A stretch of 29,139 bases of DNA from JBKQHQ01 sp052148715 (GTDB lineage Bacteria; Pseudomonadota; Alphaproteobacteria; Rhizobiales; Xanthobacteraceae). This document shows, one piece after another, positions 23,378-29,139 of this stretch (the first letter of the stretch is position 1; each line of letters begins with the position of its first letter). The position numbers and the translations under genes are program-made. The DNA is taken from contig JBKQHQ010000146.1 of NCBI GenBank assembly GCA_052148715.1, positions 1 through 29,139 of the forward strand, read 5' to 3'. A model generated the notes under the pieces. The model made no database searches and was not told where the DNA came from. It was given only the letters and a program-made list of their open reading frames with translations.

Positions 23378-24673
23378 ATGGGTGTGACGTCGATCGTGAA
23401 CGAGCCGACCATCAGTTGCCCACGCTGCAACACGGAGATTAAGCTCAACGAGACCCTTGCTGCGCCGCTCATTCAGGCGACCCGGAACGAGTTCGAGCAG
23501 AGACTCGCGGAAAAGGAATCCGACATTGCCGGACGCGAGGCCGCCATTCGTGAACAGCAGGATGAACTTGCCAAAGAGAAGCAGAGTATCGACGAGCAGG
23601 TCACCAAGAAACTCACGACAGAGCGCCAGCGTATAGCCGCCGAAGAAACCAAGAAGGCGAAGCTGCTTGCTTCGACGGACCTCGAACGGAAATCCAAGGA
23701 AATTGCCGATCTTCAAGAAGTGCTAGAGGAGCGCGAGGGAAAACTTGCCGAGGCTCAAGCGACTCAAGCCGAGCTGATGCGAAAACAGCGGGAACTCGAT
23801 GACGCCAAACGCGAAATCGATCTGACGGTCGAAAAGCGCGTGCAGGAATCGCTGGCGGTAATTCGGGATAGGGCGAAATTGGAGGCGGAGGAGGAATTGA
23901 AGCTGAAGCTCGCAGAACGCGAGGAGAAAATCGCTTCCATGCAGCGGCAAATCGACGATCTCAAGCGCAAGTCAGAGCAAGGCTCACAGCAGTTGCAGGG
24001 CGAAGCCCAAGAGCTCGAATTGGAAGCCATGCTCCGGGCACGATTCCCGCGCGATTTAATCGAACCGGTCCCCAAGGGGCAATTTGGCGGTGACGTCGTG
24101 CACCGCGTGATGGGGCCATGTAATCAGTTATGCGGCTCTATTCTTTGGGAAAGCAAACGAACCAAGAATTGGAGCGATGCTTGGCTACCCAAGCTTCGTG
24201 AGGACCAGCGAGCAGCGAAGGCAGAACTCGCTTTGTTGGCGTCGAGCGTCGTTCCAAAGGGTGTCGTTGCCTTTGACCTCGTCGAGGGAGTTTGGGTTAC
24301 GGAATCCCGATACGCCGTTTCCGTTGCGACTGTGTTGCGGCAGTCATTGATCGAGCTTTCGAGTGCGCGCCAAGCAGGCGAAGGTCAACAGAGCAAAATG
24401 GAGTTGGTCTATAGCTATCTGACCAGCCCGCGTTTTCGACACCGCATTGAGGCGATCGTTGAAAAAATCTCGGATATGCAGGACGACCTTGATAGGGAGC
24501 GGAAAAGCATGACCCGGCTTTGGGCCAAGCGCGAGGAGCAGATTAAGGGCGTTATCGAATCGACGGTCGGAATGTATGGCGATCTCCAAGGCATTGTGGG
24601 AAAGGCTCTGGATGAAATTGAGGGCCTTACCCTACCGATGATCGAGGAAGTCGTGACAATAAGCGTCGAATAG
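23378..24673 (+). CDS. DUF2130 protein: zinc-knuckle, coiled coil and nuclease-like C-terminus
   Basis: A 431-residue protein of the DUF2130 family. Residues 13-20 carry a single CPRC knuckle. Residues about 35-215 form a long charged coiled coil (RLAEKESDIAGREAAIREQQ and many heptads of E/K/Q/L). The conserved C-terminal part starts with LEAMLRARFPRDLIEPVPKG and contains GGDVVHRV (Asp239) and ILWESKRTKNW (Glu258, Lys260). This arrangement looks like the D...ExK core of PD-(D/E)xK nucleases, as has been suggested for the family. The following DAWLPKLREDQRAAKAELAL is the most typical DUF2130 block. AGGAG lies seven bases before the ATG. The family is widespread and found near restriction and mobile genes; its function is not settled. 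It may work on DNA as an oligomer through its coiled coil. Confidence 0.85.
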   Translation: MGVTSIVNEPTISCPRCNTEIKLNETLAAPLIQATRNEFEQRLAEKESDIAGREAAIREQQDELAKEKQSIDEQVTKKLTTERQRIAAEETKKAKLLASTDLERKSKEIADLQEVLEEREGKLAEAQATQAELMRKQRELDDAKREIDLTVEKRVQESLAVIRDRAKLEAEEELKLKLAEREEKIASMQRQIDDLKRKSEQGSQQLQGEAQELELEAMLRARFPRDLIEPVPKGQFGGDVVHRVMGPCNQLCGSILWESKRTKNWSDAWLPKLREDQRAAKAELALLASSVVPKGVVAFDLVEGVWVTESRYAVSVATVLRQSLIELSSARQAGEGQQSKMELVYSYLTSPRFRHRIEAIVEKISDMQDDLDRERKSMTRLWAKREEQIKGVIESTVGMYGDLQGIVGKALDEIEGLTLPMIEEVVTISVE

Positions 24674-24718
24674 CCTCCGCAACGTGTTCGCCGATTTCGT
24701 TCGGGACTGCGTTACCAG

Positions 24719-25018
24719 TCAGAACCGGTAGCTCCACTTTACTCTGAGGATTCTGTTCTGAAAGCCTTGATTATCCGTCGCGGTGGCGACACCCGCGGGG
24801 ACGCCGGGCGCGGCAAGGAACGCTGCGCCGGGAGTTATAAAATTGGCGCCGGCGAGGTCACGGCGGGTCCGTCCCTGCGCTCTTATTTCGCGACAAAAAG
24901 CAAGCGGCATCAGGAACGGGATGGCGCGCGCGGCCGTCGGCGACAACCGTGCACCGATCATGCCCAGCACCGTTGCGGCCAGGACTATGACGACGATAAC
25001 CCCGATCGCGCGCAGCAT
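24719..25018 (-). CDS. Small membrane protein, hypothetical
   Basis: A 99-residue ORF, MLRAIGVIVVIVLAATVLGM, with one strong membrane segment at residues 4-24, then a basic middle (RAQGRTRRDLAGANFITPG) and the end NRILRVKWSYRF. The ATG at 25018 has GGGAG six bases upstream. An in-frame start further out (25060) adds an arginine-rich stretch and lacks a site. The N-terminus could be a signal anchor. It is divergent from the caspase-TPR gene and may share its intergenic region. No family recognised. Confidence 0.5.
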   Translation of the reverse strand: MLRAIGVIVVIVLAATVLGMIGARLSPTAARAIPFLMPLAFCREIRAQGRTRRDLAGANFITPGAAFLAAPGVPAGVATATDNQGFQNRILRVKWSYRF

Positions 25019-25109
25019 GGCCCGCTCCCGAGTTCGGCCCGAGGCGCCAACGTAGCACAAGGCAACCTCGCGCTCTCTAATAGGCTTGGCGGCCGGATTT
25101 CGACGAACC

Positions 25110-25227
25110 CGCTTCCGGTTCGTTCAGCATTGTGGCAACCTACACGCGAGAAGGATTCCGACTCTGGGGGCCTACAATGTACCGCGTGGCAGCTTTCGCT
25201 TGCGCCGCGATGCTGATCTGTCTCGGC
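25110..25227 (+). repeat. Leader and signal-peptide duplication, copy 2
   Basis: Counterpart of 15792-15904: GCTTCCGGTTCG, TTGTGGCAAC, GGATTCC, GGGGGCCTACA before ATG, then the nearly identical signal-peptide codons. It covers the promoter region of the caspase-TPR and TIR pair. Confidence 0.75.
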
Positions 25228-27519
25228 GGATGGGCGCTAAACGTCGGGGCGTTGGCCGCACCCATGAGCGAGGTCGTCTGTCGGGGAGACGGCAGGCGGG
25301 TCGCGCTGCTAATCGGCAACCAAGACTACATCGGCACGATGCAGCCGCTCGCGAATTCGCGGAACAACACCAGCGCCTTAGCCGGTCTCTTGTGTCAAAA
25401 CGGCTTCACCGTATTCCGGCACACAGACCTTGACGTGCAGTCGTTCGACACGACCATCGAGACCTTCGCGGGCGCCGCGAAAGGGACGAAGACGGCGCTC
25501 GTCTACTATTCGGGCCACGGCTTCGCGGTTGGGCGGCGGAACTGGTTGGTGCCGGTCGATGCTCGGCTGAGCTGCACGGACATTTGGGACTATGGGGCCG
25601 ACATGACCCGCGTGCGGCGACAGCTGCTCGATCTTAACGAGGATGTCCTATCTCGGCTCGAAGGTGCAGGCGACCAGATCGTGATCCTCGATGCCTCGCG
25701 CGCCGAACCGGTGCGAGGCTGCCGGGGTGGGGCCTCGCCGAGCCTGATCAAGGGACTGGTGCGCACGGCAGCGAGCATTGCGCGGCTCATCATCTATGCA
25801 ACCCACGACGGTGAGGTGGCGCTCGATGACGCGGGTTCGGACACCTCGTTGCTGGTCACGGCGATGATGAAACGCCTGCCGGAGAATCCTCGGCACGATT
25901 GGGTGACGGCGATGCTGGAGGTCAGCCAGGAGGTGCTGACCTTGACCAATAATAAGCAGCGCCCCAGCATTGACGTTAATCTACGACCCGAGGGCTGCTT
26001 GGCGCCGGATTGCGGCGCGGCGCCGCCAACCGCTGCGGCACAGCGGCAGGATGATCTCACTGATCGGTACTTCAATCAGTTATACGAAGCAGGCAATTAT
26101 CCCGCCGCGCTCGTCTTGGCCGAAAGGTTGGAAACGGTCGCTAAGGCGCGATTCGGAGACGCCGACCTCAACTATGGTGCCGCTCTCACCCGTCTGGCGC
26201 TCGTATACCGCGCACTGGGTCGTTACGCGGAGGCGGAGACGCTCTACCGGCGCGTGTCGAGCATTACCGAAATGGCCTTGGGTTCGTATCACCCCTACGT
26301 AGCCCAGGCTCTGGACAACCTCGCCACCATCTATCAGGAGCAAGGCGAGTACGGCGACGCTGCGAGATTATACGAGCGCGTGCTGGCCATCAACGAAGCG
26401 GCGCTGGGGCCAGACGGCCCCGGTACCGCCACGGCTCTCAACAACCTGGCGTCCGTGTACGAGGACCAGCGCAGGTATTATGACGCTGAACGGCTTTTCA
26501 AACGTGCGCTGGCAATCCGGCAAAGCGCATTAGGCCCGAGCCACCCCACGGAGGCCGGTGCTCTCAGCAACCTGGCCCGCTTGTATGAGGTTCAAAGCAA
26601 GTACGACGAAGCGGAGAGCCTTTACCGACGCGCGTTGGCGATCAATGAGCGCGCTTTCGGCGCCAGCCACCCCGGTGTGGCGGCCTCGCTTAGCGACTTG
26701 GCTGGCGTGTATAAAGCACAACATAAGTATAATGACGCTGAGGCGCTATACCAGCGCGCAGTAGCCGTAAATGAAACTGCATTGGGGCCCAACGACCCCA
26801 GGGCGGCCGACGCGTTGAATAACCTTGCCGCGCTCTACGATCTGCAGGGGCGCTCGACGGAGTCCGAGCCGCTCGTTAAACGCGCCGTTGCCATGCAGCG
26901 CGCAGCCGAAATACCGGATCTTCCTTGGCCGCCGCCGAAGGCATCCGCCTGGGACGTTATTCCGAACGAGATGATCCTTGGCTCCAACCCGACCCAGCCC
27001 AACCTCGCGGCGATCTCGGACCGGCTGGCTTTGGCGCTCGATGCCGGTGCCTATTATCAACGTAGCTTTTTCAAGGTCCCCGACGGTTTTGCAATGGTGA
27101 CCCAAGTCGAACGGATAAGGTCCGATGGCACCCCGGAAACTCACGGGCGCTGGTTTTCTTCGCAAGGCCCTACTACCTTTTCATTGCAAGGCTACCTGAG
27201 ACGCCTCCTTTACGCAGATCCGGGGCATTACCGCCTCGTTGTGTTCGTCATAACGGACAAGCCTTTCTCCACTTCCAACGAGGCCCTCACGCGACAAGAG
27301 GCAACTGACCTTGTGGGTCGGGGCGTCAACGTCGTGCCCGCGACTGCCTGGACTCAACTCTACTCAGCCCAGCATCGGTGCACTGCACTCATCTATGAAT
27401 TTAAGAAAATCAGCGCCACGGAGCCGGAGCTTCTGATTCCAAGCCCGATGCCCGGACGGGATCACCTTATGAAGGCGAGGGTGTGGGCCGCCCTGGCAAC
27501 GCCTGATCCGAAGAAATGA
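25177..27519 (+). CDS. Exported caspase-like (C14) - TPR protein with Cys-to-Ser active site
   Basis: A 780-residue protein with a signal peptide (MYRVAAFACAAMLICLGGWA). The caspase-like domain spans about residues 38-250: RRVALLIGNQDYIGTMQPLA, the catalytic His114 in VYYSGHGFAVG, and IVILDASRAEP where the nucleophile should be Cys but is Ser174. About seven 42-residue TPR units (kinesin-light-chain type, about residues 290-575) follow, for instance ALNNLASVYEDQRRYYDAER and SLYRRALAINERAFGASHP. The last 200 residues (DLPWPPPKASAWDVIPNEMI, YYQRSFFKVPDGFAMVTQVE, GHYRLVVFVITDKPFS) form a domain I cannot name. ATG follows GGGGG by seven bases; an in-frame ATG at 25132 is less likely because it buries the signal. 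The TIR gene overlaps its stop (ATGA), so both are translated together. A Ser at this place suggests a pseudo-protease with a binding role, or altered chemistry. Confidence 0.87.
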   Translation: MYRVAAFACAAMLICLGGWALNVGALAAPMSEVVCRGDGRRVALLIGNQDYIGTMQPLANSRNNTSALAGLLCQNGFTVFRHTDLDVQSFDTTIETFAGAAKGTKTALVYYSGHGFAVGRRNWLVPVDARLSCTDIWDYGADMTRVRRQLLDLNEDVLSRLEGAGDQIVILDASRAEPVRGCRGGASPSLIKGLVRTAASIARLIIYATHDGEVALDDAGSDTSLLVTAMMKRLPENPRHDWVTAMLEVSQEVLTLTNNKQRPSIDVNLRPEGCLAPDCGAAPPTAAAQRQDDLTDRYFNQLYEAGNYPAALVLAERLETVAKARFGDADLNYGAALTRLALVYRALGRYAEAETLYRRVSSITEMALGSYHPYVAQALDNLATIYQEQGEYGDAARLYERVLAINEAALGPDGPGTATALNNLASVYEDQRRYYDAERLFKRALAIRQSALGPSHPTEAGALSNLARLYEVQSKYDEAESLYRRALAINERAFGASHPGVAASLSDLAGVYKAQHKYNDAEALYQRAVAVNETALGPNDPRAADALNNLAALYDLQGRSTESEPLVKRAVAMQRAAEIPDLPWPPPKASAWDVIPNEMILGSNPTQPNLAAISDRLALALDAGAYYQRSFFKVPDGFAMVTQVERIRSDGTPETHGRWFSSQGPTTFSLQGYLRRLLYADPGHYRLVVFVITDKPFSTSNEALTRQEATDLVGRGVNVVPATAWTQLYSAQHRCTALIYEFKKISATEPELLIPSPMPGRDHLMKARVWAALATPDPKK

Positions 27520-28211
27520 CCGGCGTACCGCCAGAGAAACCGGTCGCCTTCATAAGCTATCGGCGGGCGGATGCCGACGCCATGGCTGGACGTATTAGGG
27601 ATCGTTTGCTAGTTGATCTGCCCGGCTGGACCGTCTTCATGGATGTCGCGTCGGTTGATCCGGGCGCTAATTTCATGCAGGCCATTGATGACACGCTGGC
27701 GCAATCCTCAGTGCTTCTTGCGCTCATCGGCAGGCGTTGGCTTGGCGACGCGGAAGTCCGGATTCATAATCCTGATGATTTGGTTCGCTATGAGATCAAG
27801 TCAGCCCTCACTGCCGGTGTTCGCGTTATCCCGGTTCTCCTGAATGATGCGCGCATGCCCAAAATCAGCGAGCTGCCTGACGATATTGCAGCACTCACGA
27901 CACGCAACGCCCTCGAGTTACGCCATTCGCGTTTCGACGACGATTTTAGGAATCTCGTGAAGGGAATAACAGGACCAAGCCCGGTAGCCAGTCAACGACA
28001 GCGCCGCGGCGCTTCCAGGCCCATCGGATATGTCCTAACAGGAGCACTGCTGGGATTGGTCCTGGCGCTGGCCGGGCTTATCGTCCACTTTGAAACAACA
28101 GGAAAATCAGCGTCAGAGAGAATCGGCGACGATGGTGCGACGCTCGTTATTCCAGTCGCTGTCATAACCGGAGGTCTGATTGGATATTGGCGCGCCTTAC
28201 GGCGACGGTAG
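27516..28211 (+). CDS. TIR-domain protein with two C-terminal membrane segments
   Basis: A 231-residue protein. The TIR domain (about residues 8-155) shows VAFISYRRADADAMAGRIRD (box 1, SYRR), VFMDVASVDPGANFMQAID (box 2 region), VLLALIGRRWLGDAE, and Glu93 in VRYEIKSALTAGVRVIPVLL, which lies where NAD-cleaving TIR enzymes have their catalytic Glu. After a basic linker (SQRQRRGASRP) come two hydrophobic segments, YVLTGALLGLVLALAGLIVH and TLVIPVAVITGGLIGYW, so the domain should be held on the cytoplasmic face of the inner membrane. Its ATG overlaps the stop of the caspase-TPR gene by ATGA, indicating translational coupling. Bacterial TIR proteins commonly act in immunity by NAD degradation or cyclic-ADPR signalling; this role is inferred here. 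Nothing suggests truncation. Confidence 0.9.
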   Translation: MTGVPPEKPVAFISYRRADADAMAGRIRDRLLVDLPGWTVFMDVASVDPGANFMQAIDDTLAQSSVLLALIGRRWLGDAEVRIHNPDDLVRYEIKSALTAGVRVIPVLLNDARMPKISELPDDIAALTTRNALELRHSRFDDDFRNLVKGITGPSPVASQRQRRGASRPIGYVLTGALLGLVLALAGLIVHFETTGKSASERIGDDGATLVIPVAVITGGLIGYWRALRRR

Positions 28212-28662
28212 ATCTGCCCGAAGGGTTTGGGCGATTGCCCAAGGATCGAATAGTGCCGGAAAGCGGCGCATCTCATCCTGGATCACGCCGAGCCGCCTCC
28301 CTTTCCAGCGGCAAAGCGGAAACGTATGATTAAATTTCTATGACTCGGACAACGGAGGCTCTGCCATGGTTACGGTGGTCTTCCCGGAGCCTGAGACGCG
28401 CATCACCACCAGGACGGCCACTCGCGCAACTCCGTCTAGCGTTATGTGGATCCTTGCTCGAGCCAATGCGCAACGCGGTAACACCAAAAGCGGTCGTCCT
28501 CGTCGGTCAATTCGGGCGATACGCTATGCACCCCCGTCCATCAGCTGTCACGCCCAGTCGGGTTCATGATCCCGAGATCGAGGGGTCCCGTATCCCCAGG
28601 AGCCTGTCCCCGTAATCGAGTTTTTCTCGACGACGGATGGCGAGTCTGATTCATGTAATGGC
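28212..28662. other. Intergenic region with a doubtful small ORF
   Basis: About 450 bases between the TIR gene and the transposase fragment. A six-base stem (TTGGGC/GCCCAA, 28227-28242) lies 16 bases after the TIR stop without a T-run. An ORF from ATG 28366 to 28569 has a good ribosome site (GGAGG, seven bases) and would encode 67 residues (MVTVVFPEPETRITTRTATR), but its composition is poor and no family is known. The left end of the IS1182-type element probably lies near 28585-28615 (region with GAGCCTGTCCCC); this boundary is a guess. Confidence 0.35.
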
Positions 28663-28866
28663 ATGAGCAAGACCTTTCGTCGCTGGGATATCGAGCAGCG
28701 GCGGCTTTTGCCGCCGTCGGTGCATGAGTTGGTGCCGGCCGGGCACATGGCGCATTTCGTGCGCGACACGGTGCGCGAGGAGCTTGATCTCGGCGCGATC
28801 CTGTCGGTTTACAGTGAGGAGCGAGGCTATCCGCCCTACCATCCGACGATGATGGTGGCGCTTAGG
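28663..28866 (+). mobile_element. IS1182-type transposase, N-terminal fragment
   Basis: The frame from ATG 28663 reads MSKTFRRWDIEQRRLLPPSV, HELVPAGHMAHFVRDTVREE, then LDLGAILSVYSEERGYPPYH and PTMMVAL. This is the conserved N-terminal part of IS1182-family DDE transposases, which normally continues MMVALLLYGYSRGVYSSR. At about 28863-28868 the family sequence stops and a flavin-monooxygenase fragment begins on the other strand. Only about 67 of roughly 450 residues remain, without the DDE core, so it is dead. Confidence 0.85.
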
Positions 28867-28932
28867 CGCGCACGCGGCTGCAACCCCACCAATTCCGGCG
28901 CCGATGATTGCGATCCGCAGCGCCCTCGCCAT
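28867..28932 (-). pseudogene. FAD-dependent monooxygenase, N-terminal fragment
   Basis: The minus strand from ATG 28932 reads MARALRIAIIGAGIGGVAAA, an FAD-binding Rossmann motif (GxGxxG) in the setting typical of salicylate/3-hydroxybenzoate-type flavin monooxygenases, which hydroxylate aromatic acids. After CA the family sequence is lost at the IS1182 junction. Only about 20 residues survive. The 200 bases to its right (28933-29139) would be its promoter side and show no supported gene. Confidence 0.65.
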
Positions 28933-29139
28933 GGTTTGGGGTCGATTCGAACCGGCGGAGAGTACAGCGTATGTTCCCGGCTCGACCTAAATAGCGGACC
29001 ACCCGACGAATCAGCGACGTCTTTGCCAACGCTTGGACCCGGGCAAGGCGCTCGGGTTTCATTCCGACAACGATAAATTCTTATGCCGGATCAATTCGAG
29101 GGTGGACGGCGAACTTGTCGGAACGGTATTGATTCTGCT

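Noticed and set aside
28227..28242. Hairpin after the TIR gene as a terminator
   Set aside because: The stem is only six base pairs and no T-run follows.
28941..28953. GGTTCGAATC on the minus strand as a tRNA T-arm
   Set aside because: The flanks do not form a five-base T-stem, and no acceptor, D or anticodon arms can be drawn.
1..29139. CRISPR arrays, rRNA and tRNA genes
   Set aside because: No regularly spaced repeats, rRNA-like stretches or complete tRNA folds were found by eye; a covariance-model scan was not possible.

Overview
The window reads as accessory chromosome of an alphaproteobacterium, most likely a Bradyrhizobium-like member of the Hyphomicrobiales. This is an inference from the high GC content, the many small rhizobial-type hypothetical proteins, a phasin remnant, an FNR/FixK-type box and the pattern of transposon debris. 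No rRNA, tRNA or CRISPR array was seen.

Layout. 1-2.6 kb: tail of an IS630-type transposase, then a minus-strand pair made of an Old Yellow Enzyme gene (frameshifted) and an NAD(P)H:quinone oxidoreductase (intact). A decayed stretch follows with a strong hairpin, a possible small-heat-shock-protein remnant and a perfect FNR/FixK-type palindrome. 2.6-5.6 kb: an exported serpin with an inhibitory-type hinge, and a trehalose-6-phosphate synthase gene with one frameshift. 5.8-11.5 kb: small hypothetical genes (two zinc-ribbon proteins, a 27-residue membrane microprotein, an exported Cache-domain protein with a clear terminator) mixed with a broken phasin gene and short repeats. 11.5-14.9 kb: two broken tyrosine-recombinase genes bracket an intact L,D-transpeptidase and a lytic transglycosylase, which look like an envelope-remodelling pair.

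15.8-28.2 kb is the most interesting part. It holds three caspase-fold (clan CD) genes or remnants: an exported caspase fused to a PDZ-S41 C-terminal-processing protease (one frameshift near its start), a CHAT-protease fragment abutting a TPR fragment on the opposite strand, and an exported caspase-TPR protein whose catalytic Cys is Ser. The last overlaps by ATGA with a TIR-domain protein carrying two C-terminal membrane segments. The two caspase genes share a leader and signal-peptide region, so they are probably products of duplication. Between them lie a nitronate-monooxygenase-like enzyme, a truncated McrA-head-type ORF, a DUF2130 coiled-coil/nuclease-like protein and small unknowns. The window ends in a junction between an IS1182-type transposase fragment and a flavin monooxygenase fragment.

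Working together (inference): the caspase-TPR and TIR pair is the best candidate for an undescribed two-gene signalling or defence module, with a periplasmic sensor/protease-like partner and a membrane-anchored cytosolic TIR effector. The serpin is exported too, and its predicted reactive bond is Arg-Ser, so a protease-inhibitor relation to the Arg/Lys-type bacterial caspases is possible but untested. Many genes carry single-base frameshifts in short runs. They may be true pseudogenes of a decaying island or assembly errors, and this decides how the window should be read.
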